From Pseudomonas antarctica (GTDB taxonomy: Bacteria; Pseudomonadota; Gammaproteobacteria; Pseudomonadales; Pseudomonadaceae): a stretch of 64,000 nucleotides of DNA. Every line of letters starts with the position of its first letter. Position 1 is the first letter of the stretch. Shown piece after piece: positions 1 through 10,290 of this stretch. The translations under genes and the position numbers were made by a program. A model generated the notes under the pieces. That model saw only the letters and a program-made list of their open reading frames with translations. It searched no databases and was not told the origin of the DNA. Location of the stretch: positions 2,294,001 to 2,358,000 of the forward strand of contig NZ_CP015600.1 of the NCBI RefSeq assembly GCF_001647715.1, in the 5' to 3' direction.

Positions 1-1
1 G

Positions 2-799
2 GCTCAAATCGCCGCTGATGGCGTACGCGGCGTGGCCCGGGAACTGAACCTGACGCTGGTCGATATCAACCGGGCATTCAACCTGCTGCGTTCCGGCTTT
101 GACGTCGACAACCTCCACTACACGCGTGATGACAACTTCGCCGGATATCCAACCGGCTGGCATGTCGAGGACGGCTCCACGCTGTCACTGGCAAATGCGG
201 ACGCGAGCTCAATGAGCGGCACCGGGTCGGCACTGCATCACGCGCAGTCGCTGGACATCATGATCAAGGCTACGTTTAGCTGCCCCAACTGGGTGTTTAC
301 GACCTGCGCCCTGCGTTATCGGTCGAAGGGCTCGGCTGCACACCAATACAGCGCGCACGTCTCGTCGGGCTTTCTGGCTCTTTGTTGGGGCGCAACCACC
401 ATTGGCTACAAGGCCATTGGTGAAATCGCGTCCGGCTCAAAGGTTGTGTTGCAGGTTGATGTTCGCGGCGCGCTGCACAGGGTATATGTCAACGATGTGC
501 TGCAACTGAGTGTCCATGACTACAACTATCTGCGCCGTGGCAGTCACGGGGTGGCGATCATCGGCGGCACTGGAACCCTGACTGAATTTATCGTAGACAA
601 AGGTAACTACTGCGCGAATGGCGTACCGCAGCTGAGTGATCTCGACCTCTACGGCGGTGATGCCTGCGCCACCCACAATCACACGCCGGAAGGGAACGGT
701 ATCAACCATCCAACCAAGCTGGCCAACAGCGTCTGCTGGGCGGGATCTTTCTCGGCGCTGACGGAGCACATCCGAGTGCAAAAAGAGTCAAGGCAGTGA
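2..799 (+). CDS. SGNH/GDSL-type hydrolase with beta-sandwich insert, 5'-truncated by window edge
   Basis: The reading frame is open to the first base of the window, so the N-terminal part with the GDS nucleophile block lies outside; about 265 residues remain. What is left aligns with the C-terminal half of the next gene (1020-2597). Both have a VDINRxFNL segment, a jelly-roll-like region of about 160 residues (RDDNxAxYPTGW, then CALRYRSKGS, then RGALHRVYVNDV), and a closing GINHPTKLANSVCW block whose His should be the catalytic histidine of SGNH hydrolases. The two genes are therefore tandem paralogues. The likely role is esterase or deacetylase action on a surface glycan, but the substrate is unknown. 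Confidence 0.72.
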   Translation, partial: AQIAADGVRGVARELNLTLVDINRAFNLLRSGFDVDNLHYTRDDNFAGYPTGWHVEDGSTLSLANADASSMSGTGSALHHAQSLDIMIKATFSCPNWVFTTCALRYRSKGSAAHQYSAHVSSGFLALCWGATTIGYKAIGEIASGSKVVLQVDVRGALHRVYVNDVLQLSVHDYNYLRRGSHGVAIIGGTGTLTEFIVDKGNYCANGVPQLSDLDLYGGDACATHNHTPEGNGINHPTKLANSVCWAGSFSALTEHIRVQKESRQ

Positions 800-1019
800 G
801 CGCAGAGATTATTCGCTGGTGAAGGACGTTGAGTTCAGCGTATTAAGAAACCCGATAACAGCGTGGCTGTTACGGTGAAGAAACCTGCGCTGTTTAGTTC
901 AACATCACTTCAGTAAAGGTTTCGGCGTTCGGTATGCACCTTTGCGACAAATTAAGTGGAATTCAGTAGAATTAAAATTCTCTATTGAATTGGCGTGTCA
1001 CGACGTGTCTGCTTACCCT

Positions 1020-2597
1020 GTGCACTACAGAACGAAACCACTGATTTTCTTGATTGCTTTTTTCATTAGCGTCCCACTCAACCTCTTTGGTTCCGGTCAA
1101 TACGTATTTGGGGCGGATCTTGCTGGCGCGGTCGCACCCACCCAAAACGACGCGACGCTAGCCGCTCCCGCTATTTCCGTTAGCGCTCCGAGCCTCCCGA
1201 GCAACCAGAATGCGCCGGATGATTTCTCAACGCTGTCCAACGTGGGCAATCTGGAGCGGCTTGACGCTGCTATTAAAGAGGGCGCAGTTAAAATCGCCGT
1301 TGTCGGCGACTCTATTTCCCAGGGTGATGTTGACGGGCTTTACGAAAACTCCGTCGTGGCTACCTTGATGCGATTGGCCCGCGAGCAGAATCCCGACATT
1401 GCTTTCACCTTTGGTAATTTCAGCCTGGCTGGACGCGGGATGGGGATGTACTCAAACCGTAATTACATAGGGGAGGCGGGCGCTGTCGAAAATCCGATGA
1501 CGGGTTTCTACAGGGAGCCGGGAAGTGAGGTCACGCGTCAATGGCCCGGCGGCTCCGTTGTGGGAAAGAGCTGGGCTGACCACGTTAAGGACTTTGCTCC
1601 TGACCTCGTGATTTATATGTTTGGTGCCAATGATCTTACGGGAAGCAGTAGTGTAAACGCCGACTATTATTTCAAGTCACTTGATTATCAGAATACCTGG
1701 TCAAAAGTCCCTTCTACTGCTATTGCGCCTGCCGCGTTACCGTCCGTTGCTTTTGGGCATCAAGAGCAGGTTCAAGTCGCGGCTGACGCAGCGCGGGATG
1801 TTGCGAAAGTTCGAAATCTGACCGTCCTGGATATTAACCGACTGTTCAATCTTCACCGCGCAGGCGTCGATGTGGATAAGCTTAGTTTTATTCGCGACGA
1901 TAACCTTGCGAGCTATCCCACCGGCTGGAGTCCGGAAACAGGCACTACATTCGCGGTATCCGGTTCGCCTGAGCAATACACCCTGAAGGGGCGTGGCGCT
2001 GCGATGTTCAACAGGGCGTGCCAGGATGTCAGTTTGTCGGCTACTTTCACGATGCCCAGTTGGTCTGGACAAATAGGCGGTATTCGCTATCGGTCTATGG
2101 GCTCAGGCCTGAGTCAGTACACGGCGCAAGTGACAGCCAACCAGGTTCTGCTTTACTGGGGCGGCACCGTGATTGGTCGGTCAGCGGTTTACGCACCCAT
2201 ACCGGATGGAACTTCGGTCAGCGTGAAAGTGACGGTTCGCGGGGCGAAGCACGAGGTGTATTTGAATGGCGTTAACGTTATTTCCGTGTATGACTTCAAC
2301 AACCTGCGCTTCGGTAAAGTCGGCTTGGTGGTGTCAGGCGCAGAGGGCACCATCTCCAATTGGATAGCGAATTTGGGAGTTCCCGAGGCTCACGGTGCTC
2401 CCGATTTAAGTGATATTGAAATATATGGGTTAGGGGATTTCAGTACCAACCCCGGCAGCGTGGGTGGAAACACCATCAACCACCCTACCAAACTCGCTAA
2501 TGCGGTTATTTGGGGCGGTGCGTTGAATCCTCTGCTGCAGCATATCCGGTCGCAGCCAAGGGGCGGCGTGCCAGCCTCGACTCAAGCCAGTCACTGA
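1020..2597 (+). CDS. Secreted or membrane-anchored SGNH hydrolase with inserted jelly-roll domain
   Basis: Counting from an in-frame TTG at 942, VGDSIS (residues 121-126, Ser124) is the nucleophile block I. SLAGRG near 161-166 could be block II, FGAND (Asn230) is block III, and NHPTKLAN (His514) is block V. Between blocks III and V lies an insert of about 165 residues (roughly 318-480) rich in beta strands, resembling LamG or concanavalin-like folds. A basic-hydrophobic segment (about 28-50) looks like a signal peptide or anchor. The start is uncertain: TTG 942 would add a non-signal leader and place an AT-rich inverted repeat inside the gene, so GTG 1020 is preferred, although no good Shine-Dalgarno is visible. 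GC content is lower than in the flanks. It is a paralogue of the truncated upstream gene. SGNH proteins next to glycan genes often remove or add acetyl groups; that role is inference. Confidence 0.75.
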   Translation: MHYRTKPLIFLIAFFISVPLNLFGSGQYVFGADLAGAVAPTQNDATLAAPAISVSAPSLPSNQNAPDDFSTLSNVGNLERLDAAIKEGAVKIAVVGDSISQGDVDGLYENSVVATLMRLAREQNPDIAFTFGNFSLAGRGMGMYSNRNYIGEAGAVENPMTGFYREPGSEVTRQWPGGSVVGKSWADHVKDFAPDLVIYMFGANDLTGSSSVNADYYFKSLDYQNTWSKVPSTAIAPAALPSVAFGHQEQVQVAADAARDVAKVRNLTVLDINRLFNLHRAGVDVDKLSFIRDDNLASYPTGWSPETGTTFAVSGSPEQYTLKGRGAAMFNRACQDVSLSATFTMPSWSGQIGGIRYRSMGSGLSQYTAQVTANQVLLYWGGTVIGRSAVYAPIPDGTSVSVKVTVRGAKHEVYLNGVNVISVYDFNNLRFGKVGLVVSGAEGTISNWIANLGVPEAHGAPDLSDIEIYGLGDFSTNPGSVGGNTINHPTKLANAVIWGGALNPLLQHIRSQPRGGVPASTQASH

Positions 2598-2615
2598 CGC
2601 TCGACGCTTGGCAAT

Positions 2616-2648
2616 ATGGGTCGGCGCGCATTCAGTGCGCCGACCCAT
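2616..2648. terminator. Perfect 12-bp hairpin between convergent genes
   Basis: The arms ATGGGTCGGCGC and GCGCCGACCCAT pair perfectly around a 9-nt loop. It lies 18 bp past the SGNH stop and before the convergent patatin gene. There is no T-tract on either side, so it may be a weak terminator or a transcript-stabilising stem. Confidence 0.5.
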
Positions 2649-2812
2649 CCGCTTTGGGGCGTGATACGCGTCTGCCTGACGTCTGAATAGCGCGTGAAGC
2701 TCGAACGCTGGCAATCTTACATTTTGCGGCGAAATTTTAAGGGTGGGGCGATGCAACAACAGGCTGAACGCGCGGCGAGGATACCGCTCACGGTCAGGAG
2801 ATCGCTGTTGCG

Positions 2813-3892
2813 TTAAAGGGCCTGCAAATGCTCGCCCAATTTGCCGTTGTCCGCCCACTCAAGAAACTCATCCCCCAACCGTTGGCTCTCGCTCATCGCG
2901 GTTTGCCAGTATTTGTTGCGGCTCGGGTCATCGCCCATGAAGCGCTTGAAATCACTGCGGTCCGGCAATTTGCCGTAGGGCAGGCGGGCCAGGTAGTCCT
3001 TGGACGGCGCCAGCAGCAATACATCCTGCAAACCCTGTTGATTGCTGCGTCGCCATGGCAGGCCCTTGTCGAACCAGCCGGGGATGACCCGGTCGGTAAA
3101 GTGCGGGTACAGCACGATGTCATCGCCGTGGTAGGGCAGGTCGAGGTGGTAGTCCAGCAGGCCGCCGTCACGGTAAGTGCCGGCGCCTGCGCCGGGCAGG
3201 TCGCGCACGCCTTGCATCACCATGGGGATTGAGCCGGAGGCGAGCAGTGCCTGGCGCAGGTTGCCCAGTTCCAGGTTAAGGAAGCGCGACGGGAAATCCT
3301 TAAGCGGATGCACCGGCGGCGCCTGGCGTGGGTCGTGGATGATCAGCCGCTCGAAATGCCGCGACAGCCGTGCGCGGCCCCGCAGGTTGTCGGCAATCAC
3401 CGACGACAGGCCCAGGCCCAACCGCCCACGGTGGTCATCGGCGAGCAGGCCGTGGCTTTTGACCACCATGATGTTCAGGCGGTAGTCGGGGTTGTCCAGC
3501 ACCCGAGCATCGCGGCCGGCCAGCAGATCATCGAGCATGCGCTGGCAGCTGTGGCTGACCTCGGCCATGGTCACACCTTTGGCAAAACGCTGTTCGTTGT
3601 ACAGGCGGCCGAGGTCGAGCAGGCCTTGCACCGGGTCGGGCAGGCACGCGCTGGCAAACCGCCAGGAGCCGATGGACGCGCCGATGAGTGCGCGTTCGCG
3701 CGGCGCGCGTGGCAGCCAATCGCCGAACAGCGCCAGGTCCAGGCCCTGAATACCAAGGGCTTTGGGGCCCCCGGCCGCGCCGGGGAGGATACCGACGTCT
3801 GCCGGCGCGAGGCCTTGTTCGCGAATGCGCGTATAGGCGCGTTTGCCGGCCTTGAGAGTCAGGGCGGGAAACTTGATGTGGATGGCTGTCAT
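2813..3892 (-). CDS. Patatin-like phospholipase family protein
   Basis: Protein of 359 residues from ATG 3892, which follows an AGAGA-type ribosome site. An upstream in-frame extension to 4027 has no homology-like character and was trimmed. Patatin hallmarks are visible: a glycine-rich oxyanion segment (GAAGGPKALG, residues 38-47), the nucleophile elbow GASIG (Ser73), and the catalytic Asp in RDGG (Asp242), forming a Ser-Asp dyad. No signal peptide is seen, so it is probably cytoplasmic. The expected activity is acyl hydrolase or phospholipase; the substrate is unknown. It diverges from the two-component operon starting at 4153. Confidence 0.82.
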   Translation of the reverse strand: MTAIHIKFPALTLKAGKRAYTRIREQGLAPADVGILPGAAGGPKALGIQGLDLALFGDWLPRAPRERALIGASIGSWRFASACLPDPVQGLLDLGRLYNEQRFAKGVTMAEVSHSCQRMLDDLLAGRDARVLDNPDYRLNIMVVKSHGLLADDHRGRLGLGLSSVIADNLRGRARLSRHFERLIIHDPRQAPPVHPLKDFPSRFLNLELGNLRQALLASGSIPMVMQGVRDLPGAGAGTYRDGGLLDYHLDLPYHGDDIVLYPHFTDRVIPGWFDKGLPWRRSNQQGLQDVLLLAPSKDYLARLPYGKLPDRSDFKRFMGDDPSRNKYWQTAMSESQRLGDEFLEWADNGKLGEHLQAL

Positions 3893-3962
3893 ACCGGTCT
3901 CTTTTGACGCGAATGAGCCAGTATAGAAAATCTGGCACGATGAGGGAAAAGCGCTTGGCTCA

Positions 3963-3981
3963 AATTGCCATGGTGGCAATT
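3963..3981. promoter_or_regulatory. 19-bp palindrome in divergent promoter region
   Basis: AATTGCCA and TGGCAATT are perfect inverted arms around TGG. It lies in the 260-bp region (3893-4152) between the divergent patatin and PepSY genes, where an operator is expected. The binding factor is unknown. Confidence 0.4.
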
Positions 3982-4152
3982 CAGTTTCAGTTAAGTTGCC
4001 AGGGTTAACGTGGGTCGCGTAGGACATTCATCCAGAAACGCAGGCTTACGTGAAAACCCTCACGGGTCGGTTCGCCGCCCGTATCATTGTCCCCATCGCC
4101 TATTTGGCCCAAGCCCCTAACCGGGCCGCCCTCAGGAACATCAGGACACGCA

Positions 4153-4476
4153 ATGAAGGTAAATCTATGCGCAGGCAGGCAGGTGGTGCTGGTATTGATA
4201 CTGACCAGCTCAAGCCTGTCGGCCCATGACCTTGGTCAGGACGAAGCCTTGCGCCTGCGCCAGAAGGGCGTGATCGCCCCGCTGGAGCACTTGCTGGGCC
4301 CGGCGTTCGAGCGCTACCCGGGCGCCAAACTGCTGGATGCCGAGCTTGAAGAGCACAAGGAGCGGCCGGTGCGCTATATCTATGAAATCGAGCTGTTGAC
4401 CGTCGAAGGCGTGGTGCGTGAAATCGAGCTCGACGCCAGCACTGGTGAGTTGCTCAAAGATAAGGAAGACGACTGA
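4153..4476 (+). CDS. PepSY domain protein, exported, first gene of two-component operon
   Basis: Protein of 107 residues from ATG 4153. A short N-terminal hydrophobic stretch ending near SSLSAHD looks like a signal peptide. The remainder is a single PepSY domain with the typical ending in which Glu/Asp-rich strands ([21 protein letters not shown]) precede a TGELLK turn. Its stop overlaps the response-regulator start by one base (TGATG), so the genes are translationally coupled. Small periplasmic PepSY proteins are common partners of two-component systems and may modulate the sensor or bind its signal; that is inference here. Confidence 0.8.
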   Translation: MKVNLCAGRQVVLVLILTSSSLSAHDLGQDEALRLRQKGVIAPLEHLLGPAFERYPGAKLLDAELEEHKERPVRYIYEIELLTVEGVVREIELDASTGELLKDKEDD

Positions 4477-5144
4477 TGCGCCTGCTTCTGGTGGAAGACA
4501 ATGTGCCGCTGGCCGATGAACTGGTGGCGGGCCTGCAGCGCCAGGGTTACGCCGTCGACTGGCTGGCGGATGGGCGCGACGCAGCCTATCAAGGCCGCAG
4601 CGAACCCTATGACTTGATCATCCTCGACCTCGGCTTGCCGGGGCTGCCCGGACTGGAAGTGCTGGCGCAGTGGCGCGCAGCCGCCCTGGCCACCCCAGTG
4701 CTGGTGCTGACCGCACGCGATTCATGGGCCGAGCGTATCGAAGGGCTCAAGGCCGGCGCCGACGACTACCTGAGCAAACCCTTTCACCCCGAAGAACTGC
4801 ACTTGCGCATCCAGGCCCTGTTGCGCCGCTCCCATGGCCAAGCCAACCAGCCTACGTTGCAAGCGGCCGGCTTGCACTTGGATGAAGGGCGCCAGTGTGT
4901 GCTGCGTGAGGGTGACGAAATCCAACTGACGGCCGCCGAATTCCGCCTGCTGCGCTACTTCATGCTGCACCCGGAACAGATTCTGTCGAAAAGCCACTTG
5001 GCCGAGCACTTGTATGACGGTGAGACCGAGCGTGACTCCAATGTATTGGAGGTGCACGTCAACCACCTGCGCCGCAAACTGGGGCGCAGCGTGATCGAAA
5101 CCCGGCGCGGCCAGGGTTACCGGTTTGGCGCCGCCCCGGCATGA
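4476..5144 (+). CDS. OmpR/PhoP-family response regulator
   Basis: Protein of 222 residues. The receiver domain has the acidic pair ED (residues 7-8), the phospho-acceptor Asp51 in [10 protein letters not shown], Thr79 and Lys101. The C-terminal half (about 125-220) is an OmpR-type winged helix ([16 protein letters not shown], then [10 protein letters not shown], then TRRGQGYRF). It overlaps the downstream kinase gene by 4 bp (ATGA). The neighbourhood (PepSY, RR, HK, dCache chemoreceptor, permease, sCache chemoreceptor) resembles P. aeruginosa PA2652-PA2657, in which the pair is BqsR/BqsS (CarR/CarS). Orthology is inferred from order only, so no symbol is given. Confidence 0.93.
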   Translation: MRLLLVEDNVPLADELVAGLQRQGYAVDWLADGRDAAYQGRSEPYDLIILDLGLPGLPGLEVLAQWRAAALATPVLVLTARDSWAERIEGLKAGADDYLSKPFHPEELHLRIQALLRRSHGQANQPTLQAAGLHLDEGRQCVLREGDEIQLTAAEFRLLRYFMLHPEQILSKSHLAEHLYDGETERDSNVLEVHVNHLRRKLGRSVIETRRGQGYRFGAAPA

Positions 5145-6460
5145 GGTCGATTCAGCGGCGCCTGAGCCTGGGGCTGATCAGCGTGATGGTGGTGGTGGGC
5201 GTGGTGCTCGCGCAGACCAGTTTGTGGCTGTTCGAGGCCGGTTTGCAGCGTTATCTGGACGCTGGGTTGCGCAACGACAGCGAGAACTTGCTGGTGGCGC
5301 TGGTGCGCGGGCCGAACGGTGTGCAACTGGATGAGCAACGCCTGTCACCGGCTTACCAGCGACCGTTTTCCGGGCACTATTTCCGCATTGATTTTGCCGA
5401 CGCGCACTGGCGTTCACGCTCGCTCTGGGACCAGGAACTGCCACGCCTGCCCGAGGCCGGGCTCAAGGGTAACCTGCAATTGGGGCCGGAAGGCCAGCAA
5501 CTGCTGGTGTTGCGTTCGGACTACAAGCGCTTCGGCCAGTCGATTTCCATCAGCGTGGCCCAGGACTACACGCCTGTGCGGGAAAGCTTCCGCCTGATGC
5601 GCCAGATTGGTCTGGTGCTTGGGCTGGCGGCGCTGTTACTGGTGTTGATCCTGCAACGGGTTACCGTGCGTCGCGCCTTGCGGCCGCTGGAAACCGCCCG
5701 CGAGCAGATCGCCCAACTGCAACAGGGCCAGCGTTCGCAACTTGATACTCAAGTGCCGCTGGAGCTCGAGCCGCTGGTGGCGCAGATCAACCACCTGTTG
5801 GCCCACACCGAAGACAGCCTCAAGCGTTCGCGCAATGCCTTGGGCAACCTCGGCCATGCGCTGAAAACCCCGTTGGCGGTGTTGTTGAGTGCGGCGTCGA
5901 GTGAGGTGCTCAAAGACCACCCGCACCTGAGCAAGTTGCTGCGCGACCAGCTTGAGCAGGTGCAACAACGCCTCAATCGCGAACTCAACCGTGCCCGTCT
6001 TGCCGGTGAAACGCTGCCGGGGACCTTGTTTGATTGCGAAAAGGAACTGCCCGGCCTGCTGGCCACGTTGAACATGATTCACGGCGAACACCTGGATTTG
6101 AGCTACCGCGTTGTGCCCGGCCTGCAACTGCCCTGGGACCGCGAAGATCTGCTGGAGTTGTTGGGTAACCTGCTGGACAACGCCTGTAAATGGGCGGACG
6201 CCGAAATACGCTTGAGTATCAGCGAAACCGCGCACAGCTATCTGCTGGCGGTCGAAGACGACGGCCCGGGCATTCCACAGGCCCAGCGCGACCAGGTGTT
6301 CAGCCGTGGCACCCGCCTGGATGAACAGGTCGACGGCCATGGCCTGGGCCTTGGGATCGTGCGGGATATCGTCGAGGTGTGGGGCGGGGTGTTGCAATTG
6401 CAGGAGAGTGAGCAGGGTGGGCTCAAAGTGCTGGTCGAGTTGCCCAAACGCCAAAGCTGA
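5141..6460 (+). CDS. Sensor histidine kinase, PhoQ-like subfamily
   Basis: Protein of 439 residues: membrane segment at about 12-31, periplasmic sensor at about 32-152, second membrane segment at about 155-173, HAMP, then the H-box [12 protein letters not shown] with phospho-acceptor His239. The HKTPLA form and the N-box LLDNACKW are typical of PhoQ-type kinases. G-boxes DDGPGIP and GHGLGLGI complete the ATPase. The RExxE iron motif described for P. aeruginosa BqsS is not found in the periplasmic part, so the ligand may differ despite similar gene order. It is translationally coupled to the response regulator. Confidence 0.92.
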   Translation: MRSIQRRLSLGLISVMVVVGVVLAQTSLWLFEAGLQRYLDAGLRNDSENLLVALVRGPNGVQLDEQRLSPAYQRPFSGHYFRIDFADAHWRSRSLWDQELPRLPEAGLKGNLQLGPEGQQLLVLRSDYKRFGQSISISVAQDYTPVRESFRLMRQIGLVLGLAALLLVLILQRVTVRRALRPLETAREQIAQLQQGQRSQLDTQVPLELEPLVAQINHLLAHTEDSLKRSRNALGNLGHALKTPLAVLLSAASSEVLKDHPHLSKLLRDQLEQVQQRLNRELNRARLAGETLPGTLFDCEKELPGLLATLNMIHGEHLDLSYRVVPGLQLPWDREDLLELLGNLLDNACKWADAEIRLSISETAHSYLLAVEDDGPGIPQAQRDQVFSRGTRLDEQVDGHGLGLGIVRDIVEVWGGVLQLQESEQGGLKVLVELPKRQS

Positions 6461-6538
6461 CGCAACGCAGGTCAACCTGCGGGAGGGGGCGATCGCCCAC
6501 AGGGGCCCTTCATCGGGCCCAGGGTTTGTGCCATTCGC

Positions 6539-8686
6539 TTATACGCGGAACTGATCCATCAGCCCCTGCTGCTGATTCGCCAGGCTGTTCAACGCCTGGC
6601 TCACCCGTGCCGATTCATTCGCTTGTTCCGACAACGACTCGGTCACATCTCGAATCGTCGCGACATTGCTGTTGATCTCTTCGGCCACCGCGCTTTGCTC
6701 TTCGGCGGCGCTGGCGATTTGCAGGTTCATGTCGCTGATCACCGTGACGGCATCGCCGATCTGGCGCAGGGCGGTGACCGCCTGGCCGACCTGCTCGACA
6801 CTGCCTTGGGCCTGGCGATAGCTGTTGCCCATGGAACTGACCACCTCGGTGGTGCCGCTTTGCAGATGCTCGATCACCAGGCGGGTTTCTTCCACCGACT
6901 CCTGGGTGCGTCGCGCCAGGTTGCGGACCTCGTCGGCGACCACGGCAAAACCACGGCCGGCCTCACCGGCGCGGGCGGCTTCAATGGCGGCGTTGAGCGC
7001 CAGCAGGTTGGTCTGCTCGGCAATCCCGCGAATCACTTCCAGCACCGAACCGATTTTCTCGCTATTGGCTGCCAGGCCTTCGACCTGGGCCATGGCCGTA
7101 CTCATATCCGCCGCCAGGTTGCCGATGTTGGTGGTGGTGCGGTCGATCACGGTCAACCCTTCACGGGTGGCCTGGTCGGCGTCGCGCGCAGCTTGTGCCG
7201 CTTGGGCGGCACTGCGGGCCACGTCCTGGGCGGTGGCACTCATTTCATGGGAGGCGGTCGCCACCTGATCGACCTGGCGGTATTGCTGCTCCATGCCGGC
7301 GCTGGTTTCGCTGGCAATCGCGGCGGACTGGTCGGCGGTGCCACGGGCGTCCTGCACCGAGCGTTTCACCTGAGCAATAATCGGTTGCAGCTTGTCGAGG
7401 AAGCGGTTGAACCAGCCGGCCAGTTGCCCCAGCTCATCCTTCTTGTCATAGGCCAGGCGGCGGGTCAGGTCGCCTTCGCCGCTGGCGATGTCTTCCAGCA
7501 TGCGTGCCACGCCGAGGATCGGTCGGGTCACGCTGCGAGCCATCAGCCACACCAGGATCAAGCCAATCACTGCAGCCAGCAGGCCCAGGCTCAGTTCCAG
7601 CAAGGTGCCACGGGCGTTATCGGCGTCCAGCTGCGTCTTGAGTGTTTCGGCCGGGCCCACCAGGACTTTTTCCGGCACATCCAGCAACACGCCCCACGGT
7701 TTGCCGCCGGGAATCGGTGTGAAGGGCGCCAGCACCTTGAGTTGGTGGTCGGCGCGCAGGCTGCGGGTCTGCGTGCTGCTGGCCAGGGCGTTGATCAATT
7801 GCGCACCGCTGGCAGGGTCGACCTTGTCCAGGCGCTGGCTGAGTTTGCTGGCGTCCGGGCTGTAGCCGGCGAGCAAACCGGTGGAGCTGAGGATGCTGAC
7901 TTGGGTCTGGCCGTCATACAGCTTCTGGCTGGCCTGTTGGCTAACGGCCTGCAGGCTGTTGAGGTTGATGTCCGCCGACAGCGAGGCGATGACTTTGCCA
8001 TTGACCATCAGTGGGAAGACGATGCTGGTCATCAGCACGTTTTGCCCGTCGATCATATAAAAGTAGGGTTCGATGACGCAGGGTTTCAGGGTGGTGCGCG
8101 GGCAGGTGAACCAGGCGTTGGCTTTCTCGCCGCTGGGGCCTGTGCTGGTGTCGGACATGTCGCTTTCGGGCAGTGCCATGGAGGTCAGTTTGCCGGGTGT
8201 CGGCTGCGACCAGTAGAGAGCGAATCGGCCCTTGTCGTTGCTGCCCAGTTCCGCCTGGTTGGCGAACAACTCATCCTTGCCGTCCAGCGCATTGGCCTCG
8301 AACACCAGCGACAAACCGAGCAAATCCGGGTTGGCCTGCAGCGCGGCCTTGACCTGGCGGGTCAGGTCTTCGCGCGTGTCGAAGGCGTCGAGAAAGCGTT
8401 TTTCAGCCTGTTCGCGCAAAAACAGCACCTGGCGTGAAAAACCATGGCCGTACTGGAAGGCATCCATGAATTGCTGGCGAATCCCCAGCGCCTGTCCTTC
8501 ACCTTGCGCCTCGATGCGGGCCTGGGCGGACTCGTCGAGCATCTGCATGCTGGAGGCTTTGACCTGTTGCGAGCTCTGCTCCATGCGATACAGCGACAGA
8601 CCCACCAGCAGGGTCACGATTCCCAGCAGGCACAGGCCGGCGAGCAGGGTGATTTTCCATTGTATGGAGAGCTGTCTGATGGACAT
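6539..8686 (-). CDS. Methyl-accepting chemotaxis protein with dCache ligand domain (TlpQ/McpU-like)
   Basis: Protein of 715 residues. TM1 is at about 12-30, a large periplasmic region of about 330 residues fits a double Cache module, TM2 is near 365-388, then HAMP, then a long methyl-accepting coiled coil whose signalling tip is [22 protein letters not shown]. Length and synteny match P. aeruginosa TlpQ (PA2654), a receptor for polyamines and histamine; ligand identity here is inference. A sigma-28 promoter lies 39-65 bp upstream of the start codon. It is transcribed away from the permease gene at 8927. Confidence 0.9.
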   Translation of the reverse strand: MSIRQLSIQWKITLLAGLCLLGIVTLLVGLSLYRMEQSSQQVKASSMQMLDESAQARIEAQGEGQALGIRQQFMDAFQYGHGFSRQVLFLREQAEKRFLDAFDTREDLTRQVKAALQANPDLLGLSLVFEANALDGKDELFANQAELGSNDKGRFALYWSQPTPGKLTSMALPESDMSDTSTGPSGEKANAWFTCPRTTLKPCVIEPYFYMIDGQNVLMTSIVFPLMVNGKVIASLSADINLNSLQAVSQQASQKLYDGQTQVSILSSTGLLAGYSPDASKLSQRLDKVDPASGAQLINALASSTQTRSLRADHQLKVLAPFTPIPGGKPWGVLLDVPEKVLVGPAETLKTQLDADNARGTLLELSLGLLAAVIGLILVWLMARSVTRPILGVARMLEDIASGEGDLTRRLAYDKKDELGQLAGWFNRFLDKLQPIIAQVKRSVQDARGTADQSAAIASETSAGMEQQYRQVDQVATASHEMSATAQDVARSAAQAAQAARDADQATREGLTVIDRTTTNIGNLAADMSTAMAQVEGLAANSEKIGSVLEVIRGIAEQTNLLALNAAIEAARAGEAGRGFAVVADEVRNLARRTQESVEETRLVIEHLQSGTTEVVSSMGNSYRQAQGSVEQVGQAVTALRQIGDAVTVISDMNLQIASAAEEQSAVAEEINSNVATIRDVTESLSEQANESARVSQALNSLANQQQGLMDQFRV

Positions 8687-8724
8687 CGAGGAGCATCCTT
8701 AACCTGAAAACACAGAGAGTCAGG

Positions 8725-8751
8725 CTATCGGCCGCTTTTTCGGTTTCTTTA
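8725..8751 (-). promoter_or_regulatory. FliA (sigma-28) promoter for the dCache chemoreceptor
   Basis: Read on the minus strand: TAAAGAAA, 11 bases, GCCGATAG. This matches the flagellar consensus TAAAGTTT-N11-GCCGATAA at all key positions and in spacing. It predicts that the receptor is co-expressed with motility genes. Confidence 0.75.
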
Positions 8752-8926
8752 TTGTTTAAACGTTCAATTGAAAGCTGAAAAACGACGCCGTTTTTTGACA
8801 TGCGCGCCCGGCTGCTGCAAAGTGCGCGCCCTCTAATAAGACCTCTTAAAGCCTGCACGCTGGCGCCACCCAATGGCCGCCCGGGCGCGGGTATGCCTGT
8901 TTTTATGTTTCTGTCTTGAGGTAACC

Positions 8927-10249
8927 ATGATTAACGCAGTCATCGCCGCGGTCGGCACCATGCTGGTGCTCAGCTTGTCCCGCGTGCATGTGGTCATCGC
9001 CATCATTGTCGGCGCCCTGGTGGGTGGCTTGACCGGTGGCCTGGGCATTGAGGCCACGCTCAAGGCATTCAACGGTGGTTTGGGCGGCGGCGCGACCGTG
9101 GCGCTGTCCTACGCTTTGCTCGGCGCTTTCGCCGTGGCGATTGCCAAATCCGGCTTGGCTCATGCCCTGGCGGACAAGGCGCTGCTGTTGGTCGATCGTC
9201 AGGAAGCTACCGGCGGCAGCCACGTCAAATGGCTGTTGATCGGCTTGTTGTGGGTGGTAGCGATTGCTTCGCAGAACATCTTGCCGATCCACATCGCGTT
9301 TATCCCGCTGCTGGTGCCGCCACTGTTATACGTGCTGACCAAGCTGCAACTGGACCGCCGCCTGATCGCTTGCGTGATGACCTTCGGCCTGATCACGCCT
9401 TATATGTTCCTGCCGGTGGGCTTCGGCAACATCTTCCTCAACCAGATCCTGCTGGCCAACGTGGCCAAGAGCGGCGTGGATATCAGCCAGGTCAACGTCA
9501 CCCACGCCATGGGCCTGCCTGCGTTAGGCATGGTGGTCGGCCTGCTGGTGGCGGTGTTTGTCAGCTATCGCAAAAAGCGTGTGTACGACCTGGAAAAAAT
9601 CGAGCGGGTCGAGCAAGTGGCGGTGCAGTACAACCCGCTGACCTTGCTGGTGGCCGGGCTGGCGATTGCTTCGGCGTTCATCATTCAACTGTGGCTGGAC
9701 TCGATGATTATCGGCGCCCTGGCCGGCTTCCTGATCTTCTCGGTGTCGGGCATTGTGCGCTGGCGTGAAACCGACGACTTGTTTACCGAAGGCATGAAAA
9801 TGATGGCGATGATCGGCTTCATCATGATCGCCTCCTCGGGGTTTGCCGAAGTGCTCAAGGCCACCGGTGACGTGCGTTCGCTGGTGGAAGCATCGGCGGC
9901 ATTCATCGGCCATAGCCGTGGGGTGGGCGCGTTGCTGATGCTGCTGGTGGGGTTGCTGGTGACCATGGGCATCGGTTCGTCGTTTTCCACGGTGCCGATT
10001 CTTGCCGCGATTTTCGTACCGTTGTGCGTGCAACTGGGCTTCAGCCCGCTGGCCATCGTGTGCATTGTCGGCACGGCCGGTGCGCTGGGTGACGCCGGTT
10101 CGCCTGCATCGGACTCGACTCTCGGCCCTACCTCCGGCCTGAACATCGACGGCCAGCACCACCATATCTGGGACACGGTGGTGCCGACGTTCCTGCACTA
10201 CAACATCCCTTTATTGGCATTTGGCTGGCTGGCTGCCATGACCCTCTGA
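8927..10249 (+). CDS. YuiF-type permease (Na+/H+ antiporter NhaC-like superfamily)
   Basis: Protein of 440 residues from ATG 8927, which has a GAGGTAA ribosome site; the in-frame ATG at 8873 gives a poor leader. It has about eleven hydrophobic segments, a glycine-rich N-terminal repeat ([24 protein letters not shown]) and a C-terminal [15 protein letters not shown] signature that I associate with the COG2056/YuiF family, annotated as predicted histidine or amino-acid transporters. It sits between two chemoreceptor genes, as PA2653 does in P. aeruginosa, which suggests uptake of a compound sensed by a neighbour. The substrate is unproven. Confidence 0.82.
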   Translation: MINAVIAAVGTMLVLSLSRVHVVIAIIVGALVGGLTGGLGIEATLKAFNGGLGGGATVALSYALLGAFAVAIAKSGLAHALADKALLLVDRQEATGGSHVKWLLIGLLWVVAIASQNILPIHIAFIPLLVPPLLYVLTKLQLDRRLIACVMTFGLITPYMFLPVGFGNIFLNQILLANVAKSGVDISQVNVTHAMGLPALGMVVGLLVAVFVSYRKKRVYDLEKIERVEQVAVQYNPLTLLVAGLAIASAFIIQLWLDSMIIGALAGFLIFSVSGIVRWRETDDLFTEGMKMMAMIGFIMIASSGFAEVLKATGDVRSLVEASAAFIGHSRGVGALLMLLVGLLVTMGIGSSFSTVPILAAIFVPLCVQLGFSPLAIVCIVGTAGALGDAGSPASDSTLGPTSGLNIDGQHHHIWDTVVPTFLHYNIPLLAFGWLAAMTL

Positions 10250-10290
10250 TAACCCACAAATGGAGGCGCTGGCCACGCATACCTGGGGCC

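Noticed and set aside
942..1019. TTG 942 as start of the SGNH gene
   Set aside because: The extra 26 residues have no signal-peptide character and contain an AT-rich inverted repeat typical of a promoter region; not excluded, but GTG 1020 is better.
3991..4009. TTAAG...TTAAC pair as a BqsR-type box upstream of the PepSY operon
   Set aside because: Spacing is 14 bp between starts and the second half is TTAAC; the published TTAAG-N6-TTAAG rule needs 11.
6623..8437. 604-codon ORF on the plus strand opposite the dCache chemoreceptor
   Set aside because: Antisense shadow of a high-GC, strongly biased gene; His/Gly/Gln-rich composition, no ribosome site and no family motif.
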